DNA of 13,404 bases, taken from NCBI GenBank assembly GCA_021621525.1, contig JAJVUU010000048.1, positions 1 through 13,404 on the forward strand, written 5' to 3'. This document shows positions 1 to 6,709 of this stretch, in pieces. Every line of letters starts with the position of its first letter. Positions within the stretch are counted from its first letter, which is position 1. The DNA is from Caryophanales bacterium. GTDB taxonomy: Bacteria > Bacillota_I > Bacilli_A > RFN20 > CAG-288. Made by a program: the position numbers and the translations under genes. The notes under the pieces were generated by a model, which searched no databases, had not been told where the DNA came from, and worked only from the letters and a program-made list of their open reading frames with translations.

Positions 1-38
1 AGCTACGCCTATTGGGACTTTCACCCTAGAGCAATGGC

Positions 39-281
39 ATGCCCATCATACAGAAGAAAGCCATATCTTTGAAATTCTCCTATGCTTCACCGATGACGGA
101 AATCAACGGCTATGACAGCAGCCTGTTGGATTTCACCAGTGAGCATGAAGAAATCAAAGTCTACTATTCAGGCATCTTTCTTCTCAGTGGAAGCATCCTA
201 TACGATGCTTCAAAAGTCAGCATAGACACCGTTTCCGACTTCAAGGAATCCTTGAAGCAGGATATGAAGTACATCGCATAA
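39..281 (+). CDS. Small hypothetical protein or 3' end of a frameshifted gene
   Basis: I do not recognise this 80-residue product. It has no signal peptide or membrane helix. The C-terminal half, a strand-rich stretch followed by a charged helix ending LKQDMKYIA, looks like genuine coding sequence and is followed directly by a perfect terminator. The start is doubtful: the ATG at 39 has no Shine-Dalgarno sequence, and a TAG at 27-29 closes the frame upstream. Bases 2-115 are also open in the next frame (ATPIGTFTLEQWHAHH...), with coding-like third positions, and stop at 113-115. The simplest reading is one gene entering from the left edge and broken by a frameshift at roughly 40-115. A short intact gene starting at 39 cannot be excluded. 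Confidence 0.4.
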   Translation: MPIIQKKAISLKFSYASPMTEINGYDSSLLDFTSEHEEIKVYYSGIFLLSGSILYDASKVSIDTVSDFKESLKQDMKYIA

Positions 282-303
282 TCTTCCACTGCACCAAGTT
301 CAT

Positions 304-340
304 AAAAGGCACTTATTCGATCCTCGGGTAAGTGCCTTTT
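304..340 (+). terminator. Intrinsic terminator with a perfect 12-bp stem
   Basis: AAAAGGCACTTA (304-315) pairs exactly with TAAGTGCCTTTT (329-340) around a 13-base loop. It lies 22 bases after the stop codon at 281. The A and T ends make the hairpin usable in both directions, but the only adjacent gene end is the plus-strand one. Confidence 0.85.
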
Positions 341-432
341 AACATAAATGGATGATACCCTGCCATTCTTTCACGAATCCGACTTATTCCACATTCAAAG
401 AAAGACAAAAGGCTGTCTTGTCAAGACAGATT

Positions 433-495
433 TCAATTGTCTTGATTTTTAATTATTGTCACCTTATGGACATCCAGACCGATATAACCTATAAT
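433..495 (-). pseudogene. Remnant of an IS110-family transposase N-terminus
   Basis: Read on the minus strand from 495, the translation is IIGYIGLDVHKVTIIKNQDN followed by TGA. The octapeptide YIGLDVHK is the hallmark N-terminus of IS110-family (DEDD) transposases, and its Asp is the first catalytic acidic residue of the RuvC-like domain. A strong Shine-Dalgarno sequence (AGAGGAGG, minus strand of 507-514) lies 11 bases upstream. No ATG remains: the frame begins after a TAA (496-498) with ATT ATA, so the start seems mutated. Only about 20 residues survive, and no downstream frame continues the protein. This is a dead fragment, with the rest of the roughly 300-400 residue transposase deleted or unrecognisable. 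Confidence 0.6.
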
Positions 496-502
496 TTAGA
501 TG

Positions 503-600
503 GTGACCTCCTCTTGCCATGTGGCGTTGCTACATGACGGAATTTTTTTACAAACCTATTATCTAGCATAATCCACGATATTGGCAAGATGAGAGGTCAC
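503..600 (-). repeat. Long imperfect hairpin covering the relic transposase ribosome binding site
   Basis: GTGACCTC (503-510) pairs with GAGGTCAC (593-600), and TCTTGCCA (512-519) pairs with TGGCAAGA (582-589). This gives 16 pairs interrupted by one 1x3 internal loop. A smaller hairpin CATGT/ACATG sits just inside the arm at about 519-535. On the minus strand the 3' arm carries AGGAGG, so folding would sequester the transposase ribosome binding site. It could also be the closing stem of a bridge-RNA-like transcript. Confidence 0.6.
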
Positions 601-759
601 TTCATATTGTTTGGCAACTTTATCTTTTTTTGTATTTCTATATCGTTTGGGAAATCAAGCTTGTGAACCAAACATAAAAAGAATGGTGGCATATAGAATA
701 TCAGCATTGCATCAGTATAAATAAATCATCAAGATTCAAAAAACTCCTCTTCCTTTTTC
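541..759. other. AT-rich stretch without a credible gene
   Basis: Together with 282-540 this makes a gap of about 480 bases between the two small fragments. Apart from the terminator, the IS110 relic and its hairpins, I see only AT-rich sequence with frequent stops. A short inverted repeat GTTTGG/CCAAAC (645-650/668-673) encloses a CAAGCTTG palindrome. The open frame at 352-537 has no ribosome binding site, runs antisense across the relic, and is not supported. Confidence 0.5.
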
Positions 760-981
760 GTGTCTTTTCATGCTGACAGGATACCATACCTTTTCCATCA
801 TCAAGCTTATCAAGGGAAAGTTTCAGTAGAAGATACCATCTATCTTGAACGTTCAGGAAGCATTTCCCATGAACAACGTCCGACAGGTTGGATAAAGCTG
901 AAGGATGATAAGAAATATGCCTTCGATACCGATTTTGGCTTCCGCGGTGATTTTGACATCTACGACAAAGAAGTAACATAG
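760..981 (+). pseudogene. Orphan 3' gene fragment, hypothetical protein
   Basis: This is 73 codons from a GTG at 760 to the TAG at 979-981. The frame stays open back to a TAA at 718-720. I see no ribosome binding site before the GTG and no ATG that would serve. The product is unrecognised but protein-like: hydrophilic, without a signal or membrane helix, and ending with a compact acidic and aromatic segment (FDTDFGFRGDFDIYDKEVT). It looks like the C-terminus of a larger protein that lost its 5' part, perhaps with the nearby insertion-sequence decay. A terminator-like hairpin follows at 1055-1089. A very short intact gene is the alternative. Confidence 0.4.
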
Positions 982-1054
982 GGGCTATACAAAAACTGAT
1001 GTTGGATGTCTGCTTCCGCCTGACAAATGAGGGCATGTCCATAAAAATCATAAG

Positions 1055-1089
1055 AGACTGCACCGATACATTTGAAAAAGATGCAGTCT
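1055..1089. terminator. Probable terminator shared by converging units
   Basis: AGACTGCA (1055-1062) pairs with TGCAGTCT (1082-1089) across a 19-base loop. On the plus strand it is followed by CCTGTTTT, and on the minus strand by CTTATGATTTTTA, so both T-runs are modest. It lies between the fragment ending at 981 and the large minus-strand gene ending at 1153, and could end transcription from both sides. The large loop lowers confidence. Confidence 0.5.
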
Positions 1090-1152
1090 TCCTGTTTTAA
1101 CGGATTCAAGACTGAGCTTTGTCCTCTTAAGAAGCCATAAGAAAAAAAGAAA

Positions 1153-4100
1153 TCAAACCGCGTAATAGTAGATGTTGTTTTCAGGGAACTTGAGGTTCTT
1201 TCCTGAGACTTGATCGCTCTTGACGTCACCTGTGGTCGTCATATCTCCGACTTTCTTGATTTTTGTAATCTCATAAGGATTCTTTCCATCAAAGTACTTC
1301 TTTGCCTCATTCCAGTAGACGAAGTACCTTTTCATATAGGTATCCTTTGCCTGATCCATGGTGATATTCTCAAGCTTGGTCAGGCTGAACCTGTTCTTGT
1401 CAGAACCCGATTTCAATGTTATGTAAAGAATGCTGAGAACCTTGATTTCGGCATCGACTGAAACATAGGAGAAAGGTTTCTTGCCATTCTTTTCCTCATA
1501 ACCGATCGTCAATTTCAAATTCTTGAAGGAAAGAAGAGGAACACTTAAAAAAGAACCTAAATCAAAATCAAGGGTGATGACATGGTTTGTCTTATCGATG
1601 CCTGATGACGTGGTCTTGATGGCCTTTGAGAAATCCATGCCGATGGTGGCACTGCTGTCCTCTGTGCTGTTCATGGCATCATATATCTGATTCAAGGCAA
1701 TCTTACCCGTTTCCACGACCCAGGCGGTCTTGACTTCATCAAATTTCAAAGAATACTCAAGAAGATAGTAGGCGATGTTCTCCGTTATATTTTCACTGGT
1801 CGTCTTGTATGCCGTATAGGAATACGTATTTGTATAATTGCTCGTAAACGGAATTTTGCTCCTGGAGGTCCTTGTCTGATTGACATAGACTTCCTTCTCT
1901 TTGATGAAGTATTCCGTACACTGATAGCCATCGGCATCGGCTTTTCTGTTGAACGCATTGATTCTCAGATAAGCATAAGCCGTTTCATCCTGGACATAGA
2001 TGGCAGCATAGGCAGAAGCCGTCAACGTGGTCGACAAATCCGTATCAAGGTTCAGATTTCCTTGTATCTCCATGAAGTTGTTTTCCGTCGTATCGATAGC
2101 ACAATCCAAAAGAAGCTTTGCTCCATCGACATCGACAAAATAGTTCTTGGTGGAATCCTGATAGGAAAGGATGTTGTTATCTTTATCCGTCTTGGAGGTA
2201 TCATCGATCAGGGTTCTCTGATAGGAGGCATCAGTTCCGGGAGTCAGACCTAGGGAAGCATGAATATCCGTGCTTCCGTTTTCATTGACATAGGTAGAAG
2301 TGATTTCAGCCTTGGTGATTTTCTTTGCGCTGACATCATAATAGATGACGATCTGACAGTCGCTTTCATCCAAAGCATCACTCATGATGATTTTCGGATT
2401 GATGTCAAGAACGATTCTTCCTTCATGGAAGGTAAGTCCCTTGAAATAAGGATAGGCAAAGATGCCGGAAGTCGAAAGAGCCTTTCCATTGAGTACATCC
2501 ATCAGAGGGGAACCGGAAGATTCGACGACGGAATTCATGAACTTCAGATATCGGTAGAGGAGATTGTCTTCGCTGCTTACGGAGTTCAGGCTTCTCATGA
2601 TGTCATATAGGTCGGAATTCTGCATCTTGATATGCATGTTGTCATTGTATTCCAAAAGGAAATCATCATTCTTTACGACATACCCGGAAAGGTTTGTCGT
2701 TTCATCCCGTCCCTGCTGATAATAGAACTCGAGCTTCTGAGGAGAGGTTATCAAAGTAGGTTCCTTCTTGTTGAAATCTCTATGATAGACGTTGATAAGA
2801 CCGCTTGCCTTCTTTTCCTGACTGAAGTCAGCACTGATACCGGAAGACTCTATCTTCATGGAAGGTACATCTTCTCCCGTCTTCTTCATTTCTCCCTGAA
2901 TGCTTAAGTCAAACTGCTTCAAATCCGTCGGAAGGGAAGCGAAGGAAGAAAGGATGGCCTCACCCTGGGTGATGGTCGGATAATCATCCGTATTGAATTT
3001 GGAAGTATCAAGCGAAAAATCGCCGAGCGTGACATCAAAGGCGATATCGCAGTCATCGGCAGTTCCATCAAATGACAAGGAAAGGATATCTCCTGCCTTC
3101 ACCTTCAGATTCAAGGAAGACGTGTTGTTCTCATAGGAACTTCCCGTCAAAAAGCTATGGGGATCCAAAACGACGCTGAGGGTGTCACCGCTCATCTTGA
3201 CATCCAAGACGGAATCCAATCCCTTCAAAGAAAGATGATCCGTGATATCTTCCTTCAGCTTCCTGAAGGCTTCGCTGTTTTCGATCTGGGAAAGGATGCC
3301 TGACATCGAAAGGATGCTCTTTGAAGCATTTTTGTCATCCGTCTCCACCTTCTTATCCAATAGCAAGAGCATATCTTCGATGTCTTTTTCAGGCAAGGAG
3401 TTCTTGAAGACATAATAAGGACCATCCTTCAAGGCATCGAATTTGGAATCCTGGTCATAGTTGAAACCAAAATAGAGGTTCTTGTCATCCGGAGTATAAC
3501 ACATCTCGATACCTTGACCGAGAATGGGATTTCCATCACCCTGACCGTTCTTCTCCTTGGGCAGGTCAAAAGACAGATAGTAGGTGCCATCCGTCAAGGG
3601 AACAAGCTTTTTGCCTTCTTCCAGACGGGCAGAAGAGGAAGACATGTCAGCATAGATTTTTCCATCTGCATTGAAAGTGACGTCTTCCTGGTCCGTGAAG
3701 ACAAGAGAATAGGAAGCAGCAACCTTCTTCTTATCCATGATATCAGACAAGGATGAGAAAAGATTGCTGACGACATCCAAGGAAGAATAGTCTTCCGGCT
3801 GAATCCGGTTGGTGCCACTATACTGATTCAATGATAGGGTGAGGTCCTTCAAAGTCACCTTATCAATCTTCAAGGAGGACAGGACGATTCTGTCAAAGCA
3901 TTGATCCTCGTCAAAATGCAAGGACATGGAGATATCCTGTTTTTCAAGTCCAAGCATACCTCCGTCCACGATCAGAGTGTAGGTGTTGCAGTCCAGGCTG
4001 ATTTCCTTGATGAAGGAAGAAAGAACGGAATAGTCTCCCTTAACAAGCTTGTCAAGCTCACTTTCCTTGGCCAGGGAAAGGACAAGGTTCAGATTTTCAT

Positions 4101-5331
4101 CGATGGACTCGAAAAGACCGATTTTACTTATTTTTGAGATATAGGAAAACATGTCCTTCAGCTTGCCATCTTCGATTTTGGCCTTGACAAGGTCATTTAT
4201 CGCAATATAGATGTCATGGGAAAGATAGTCTGCCTGGATTTCATTATAAACATCCGATGAAACATCTTCATTTTTTCTATGGGAAAGATTCAAAGAATAA
4301 TTTCCGTATTCTTCAGAAGAAACATTTTCCAAATCCGTAGCAAGCTTGCCATCGAAATAAGAAGTTTCCGTCAAGGAAGAGGACAGTTCGTTCTGAATCC
4401 GGCCTTGGATGCTGACATCAAACTGTCTTTTTTGATTTTCGGAGTATTTTCCAGAGAAGATATCGGCAATGGTGTTCAGAAGAGACTCATTGTTCCTGGT
4501 GATATCAGAAATGTCAGAATAATCCCTTTCCTTATACATGGATACGGCATAGATGTTCTCGAAGTTCCCCGAGAAGGAGATGCCAAGTCTCTTCTCTCCA
4601 GAGACAAACTCCAGGTTTCCGTCTGTCTGAATGGAGGTCGGTATGTTGTCCTTGCCCGTCATAAGAAGAAGATTCGGATTGATGATGGAGAAGTCAGCCT
4701 TCTTAAAATCATCCAATCCGACCTGATAGACGAACCCGCCATCCAAGGAAGAGTCTTTTTCCTTTGTCTTCATCGTCTGGAGATAGTCTAGGATGCTGAC
4801 TAAGGAAACATCACCACCAGAAGCTTCGGAATCGATGGAGAAACCGATATCATTCAAGAGCTTAAGCACGTCATTGAGTGTCTTTGGAACAGACAGCTTG
4901 AAAGACCTGGAACGATAACATACATAGAGAGAATCATCGCTGAGGTATTCGACGAACATCTTTTCCAAGAGTCCCTGGTAGGAGACTTCCAGGTCGGTTT
5001 GGAATCGAAGGGTTGATGAATTCAGCATGGAAAGATCCAGGTTGAGATTCTTCATGGTAAAAGAAAGAGACTTATCAGGAGCATCGCTGTCCAGATATAG
5101 TTTCAAGGAAAGCTCATCCATCAGGATCTGCTTGGAATTCACCAAGGTATTGACGGCATCGGAAAGTTTGGATACCTCATAGGATGGTTTGTTGTCATCA
5201 AGAGAGGGGACACTGTAATCGATGTCATCCTGATTGTTTTTGGTATTTGCATCCATGCCAAAAGAGGTCATATGCAATGCATAGGGAAGCAAAAGGGATA
5301 GAGAAAATAACAGGGAACGTATTTTTTTCAT
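1153..5331 (-). CDS. Giant secreted five-module beta-rich protein, paralog of the 1458-residue protein
   Basis: This 1392-residue protein is of unrecognised family. Residues 1-27 form a signal peptide (MKKIR, a hydrophobic core around 6-24, then SFGMDA), with no lipobox Cys, so it is probably exported and released or loosely attached. After an acidic linker, five modules can be read, each an amphipathic helix followed by alternating strands, at about 53-265, 283-505, 518-770, 788-1030 and 1065-1310. The C-terminal tail 1311-1392 has no LPXTG or repeat anchor. The same modules occur in the same order in the protein at 6710-11086, e.g. IYIAINDLVKAKI versus TYLKFNELLKAKV, and EVYVNQTRT versus KVYIDNTRT. 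The ATG at 5331 has AAAAAGG 9 bases upstream and a good promoter. A lipid-carrier (LolA/LprG-like) or beta-groove fold is my inference; structural adhesin is the main alternative. Confidence 0.9.
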   Translation of the reverse strand: MKKIRSLLFSLSLLLPYALHMTSFGMDANTKNNQDDIDYSVPSLDDNKPSYEVSKLSDAVNTLVNSKQILMDELSLKLYLDSDAPDKSLSFTMKNLNLDLSMLNSSTLRFQTDLEVSYQGLLEKMFVEYLSDDSLYVCYRSRSFKLSVPKTLNDVLKLLNDIGFSIDSEASGGDVSLVSILDYLQTMKTKEKDSSLDGGFVYQVGLDDFKKADFSIINPNLLLMTGKDNIPTSIQTDGNLEFVSGEKRLGISFSGNFENIYAVSMYKERDYSDISDITRNNESLLNTIADIFSGKYSENQKRQFDVSIQGRIQNELSSSLTETSYFDGKLATDLENVSSEEYGNYSLNLSHRKNEDVSSDVYNEIQADYLSHDIYIAINDLVKAKIEDGKLKDMFSYISKISKIGLFESIDENLNLVLSLAKESELDKLVKGDYSVLSSFIKEISLDCNTYTLIVDGGMLGLEKQDISMSLHFDEDQCFDRIVLSSLKIDKVTLKDLTLSLNQYSGTNRIQPEDYSSLDVVSNLFSSLSDIMDKKKVAASYSLVFTDQEDVTFNADGKIYADMSSSSARLEEGKKLVPLTDGTYYLSFDLPKEKNGQGDGNPILGQGIEMCYTPDDKNLYFGFNYDQDSKFDALKDGPYYVFKNSLPEKDIEDMLLLLDKKVETDDKNASKSILSMSGILSQIENSEAFRKLKEDITDHLSLKGLDSVLDVKMSGDTLSVVLDPHSFLTGSSYENNTSSLNLKVKAGDILSLSFDGTADDCDIAFDVTLGDFSLDTSKFNTDDYPTITQGEAILSSFASLPTDLKQFDLSIQGEMKKTGEDVPSMKIESSGISADFSQEKKASGLINVYHRDFNKKEPTLITSPQKLEFYYQQGRDETTNLSGYVVKNDDFLLEYNDNMHIKMQNSDLYDIMRSLNSVSSEDNLLYRYLKFMNSVVESSGSPLMDVLNGKALSTSGIFAYPYFKGLTFHEGRIVLDINPKIIMSDALDESDCQIVIYYDVSAKKITKAEITSTYVNENGSTDIHASLGLTPGTDASYQRTLIDDTSKTDKDNNILSYQDSTKNYFVDVDGAKLLLDCAIDTTENNFMEIQGNLNLDTDLSTTLTASAYAAIYVQDETAYAYLRINAFNRKADADGYQCTEYFIKEKEVYVNQTRTSRSKIPFTSNYTNTYSYTAYKTTSENITENIAYYLLEYSLKFDEVKTAWVVETGKIALNQIYDAMNSTEDSSATIGMDFSKAIKTTSSGIDKTNHVITLDFDLGSFLSVPLLSFKNLKLTIGYEEKNGKKPFSYVSVDAEIKVLSILYITLKSGSDKNRFSLTKLENITMDQAKDTYMKRYFVYWNEAKKYFDGKNPYEITKIKKVGDMTTTGDVKSDQVSGKNLKFPENNIYYYAV

Positions 5332-5340
5332 CGTAAAATG

Positions 5341-5347
5341 CCTTTTT
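5341..5347 (-). promoter_or_regulatory. Ribosome binding site of the 1392-residue gene
   Basis: AAAAAGG on the minus strand lies 9 bases before the ATG at 5331. It supports that start, which is also the one that yields a proper signal peptide. Confidence 0.6.
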
Positions 5348-5360
5348 CAGGCTTATGGAA

Positions 5361-5389
5361 AGTATACACAATTTTACCAAGATGGTAAA
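5361..5389 (-). promoter_or_regulatory. Sigma-A-type promoter for the leftward 1392-residue gene
   Basis: On the minus strand, TTTACC (-35, plus positions 5384-5389) is separated by exactly 17 bases from TATACT (-10, 5361-5366). A TG close upstream of the -10 makes it a possible extended -10. The predicted transcript start is about 25 bases before the ribosome binding site region and the ATG. Confidence 0.6.
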
Positions 5390-5391
5390 AT
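5371..5391. promoter_or_regulatory. Dyad overlapping the leftward promoter, candidate operator
   Basis: ATTTTACC (5371-5378) and GGTAAAAT (5384-5391) are perfect 8-bp arms around a 5-base centre. The right arm covers the -35 element and the left arm fills the promoter spacer, the usual position of a repressor site. No T-run follows on the sense strand within a terminator context, so a DNA-binding site is more likely than a terminator. The regulator is not in this window. Confidence 0.45.
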
Positions 5392-5401
5392 GTATTTTTC
5401 A

Positions 5402-5444
5402 GGAACAATACATGCCATAAACAATTCCATCTTTGAATTGTTCC
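5402..5444. promoter_or_regulatory. Nested inverted repeats in the divergent region
   Basis: AACAATTC (5420-5427) and GAATTGTT (5435-5442) form a perfect 8-bp dyad with a 7-base centre. A third copy, GGAACAAT (5402-5409), can pair instead with ATTGTTCC (5437-5444). The three half-sites lie between the two divergent promoters and could be an operator cluster or mutually exclusive hairpins. Confidence 0.4.
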
Positions 5445-5459
5445 CAGGTTTGAATGTTC

Positions 5460-5488
5460 TTGAAAATAATATTTTACTTATGTATTTT
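5460..5488 (+). promoter_or_regulatory. Possible promoter of the rightward operon
   Basis: TTGAAA (5460-5465) lies 17 bases before TATTTT (5483-5488) in a very AT-rich tract. The -35 is good and the -10 is poor (4 of 6). It is placed correctly relative to the AAGG ribosome binding site (5507-5510) and the ATG at 5519. Confidence 0.35.
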
Positions 5489-5518
5489 TTATTTATATAT
5501 TAATTTAAGGTTGAAACC

Positions 5519-6706
5519 ATGTTCAAGAAAGAAGAGAAGAAAACACCAAAGCCATCATCCGGAAAAGAGACTCCTGAAACAAGAGAAAAAGATTCTAAGA
5601 CAGGAAATGCTCTGGCGAAGAAATCCAAGAAGAAGGAAACCATATCCCTCATCATCCTTCTTTCCGTCTCCATCCTTGTCGGAGCAGGCGGAGGATTTCT
5701 CTTCTACAGATGGCAAAACCCGCAGTCGGCATCTCTCACAGGGCAAGGAAGCGAAGGATATATTCCTACCAAGAAGGAAATCGATGACGCCTTGAAGAAA
5801 GGTAGCATCTTAGATGATTACAAGGACAAAGCCTATCAGATCGTCAACTACTCCCTTTCGATACAGAGCAAGTCAAGCTATGCCCTGACCATCGGCAAGG
5901 CTTCCGTCACCTCCTCGGGAATCACCCAGAAAGTCGTCTCTTCCACCTACGTGACTCCACAGGTCATCTACAACCAGAACGTCTCTTCATCCAGCCTTGT
6001 CAAGACAGCCAACCGTTTCTATGACTATTCCGACGGAAGCGTCCACTGCTATCTTCAGAACGTCCCGGACGACTGGAAGAACGGAAATGAAAACCAAACC
6101 TACACCTATGACGAATACATGCAGAAATATGGGAAACTTCTCCAGCCTTCCTATTACTGCACGGCCACCACGGATTCCAGTGAACTGACCGAGGCCAGAC
6201 CGATATCTGACAGGTTCCTAAGCCTTGACGAAGCCGATTATGAAAAGTCTTCCGACAAGACCAAGCACCATGTCAACGGCGTCCTCATCTATCTCATCGG
6301 GCCAAAGACGGTCAAGAAGAGCATCTTCGAGAAAAGAGATTCTTCCTACTTTGTCTCCCTGGACCTGTTCACCGATCAGGACAGGAAGGAAAACAAGAAG
6401 GCCTTACCTGGAAATTCCTATTATTCCGTCCAGATGAGAGCGACAGGAGGACTCTCCTCACGGCCTGTTTTCTCCTCAAGCCATCTCGAATTCACCTTGG
6501 ATGAGAGCCTCAACCTCGTTTCCACCTATTTCTATGATGAATACACAGCCGTCGTCGGACCCATCAATTCTCCGGCGAAGAGCGAGATGTATCAATACTA
6601 TTTCCGTTCCGATTCCAACGTCATACAGGGAATTCAGGTTGACGTTCCGGAATATAACCAGCAGGATGACTTCCGCGGTTATGAACTGTTCCCGAAAGAA
6701 GGTTAA
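5519..6706 (+). CDS. Single-pass membrane protein with a large extracellular domain
   Basis: This 395-residue protein is of unrecognised family. Residues 1-41 are highly charged, Lys/Glu-rich and cytoplasmic. Residues 42-63 form one transmembrane helix with a Gly-rich end (VGAGGGFLF). Residues 64-395 are therefore probably extracellular, with two Cys (177 and 214) that could form a disulfide. The positive residues before the helix fit N-in topology. The ATG has AAGG 8 bases upstream. Only 3 bases separate its stop from the 1458-residue gene, whose ribosome binding site lies inside this gene's last codons, so the two are co-transcribed and probably translationally coupled. The ectodomain matches the product at 12292-13068 along its length, e.g. 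YDEYMQKYGKLLQPSY versus YQEYEENYGKLLRLTY. A role anchoring or assisting the giant exported protein is inferred from context only. Confidence 0.9.
   Translation: MFKKEEKKTPKPSSGKETPETREKDSKTGNALAKKSKKKETISLIILLSVSILVGAGGGFLFYRWQNPQSASLTGQGSEGYIPTKKEIDDALKKGSILDDYKDKAYQIVNYSLSIQSKSSYALTIGKASVTSSGITQKVVSSTYVTPQVIYNQNVSSSSLVKTANRFYDYSDGSVHCYLQNVPDDWKNGNENQTYTYDEYMQKYGKLLQPSYYCTATTDSSELTEARPISDRFLSLDEADYEKSSDKTKHHVNGVLIYLIGPKTVKKSIFEKRDSSYFVSLDLFTDQDRKENKKALPGNSYYSVQMRATGGLSSRPVFSSSHLEFTLDESLNLVSTYFYDEYTAVVGPINSPAKSEMYQYYFRSDSNVIQGIQVDVPEYNQQDDFRGYELFPKEG
6697..6702 (+). promoter_or_regulatory. Ribosome binding site inside the end of the upstream gene
   Basis: AGAAGG lies 7 bases before the ATG at 6710 and overlaps the last codons of the membrane-protein gene. 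This fixes the start of the giant protein and suggests translational coupling. Confidence 0.7.
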
Positions 6707-6709
6707 GAC

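Larger units (their letters stand above)
433..673 (-). mobile_element. Decayed IS110-type element: transposase start plus structured leader
   Basis: The transposase remnant (433-495) is preceded on the minus strand by an AT-rich non-coding leader that contains inverted repeats at 503-519/582-600 and 645-650/668-673. Known IS110 elements have a non-coding end before the transposase that encodes a structured guide (bridge) RNA of roughly 150-250 nt, and the leader here (about 170 nt) fits that position and size. Element boundaries cannot be set: IS110 elements usually lack terminal inverted repeats and long target duplications, and the right part is gone. The outer limits given are those of the recognisable structure only. 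Confidence 0.4.

Noticed and set aside
352..537. Plus-strand 61-codon open frame
   Set aside because: It runs antisense through the IS110 relic and its hairpin, has no ribosome binding site and gives no protein-like product.
701..1229. Minus-strand open frames (701-1063 and 960-1229)
   Set aside because: They lack ribosome binding sites, have Ser/Arg/Lys-rich shadow-like composition, and overlap the end of the large minus-strand gene and the hairpin at 1055-1089.
4279..4791. Plus-strand 170-codon open frame inside the 1392-residue gene
   Set aside because: It is antisense to a continuous, homologous coding region and is explained by that gene's codon bias. It has no ribosome binding site and no domain.
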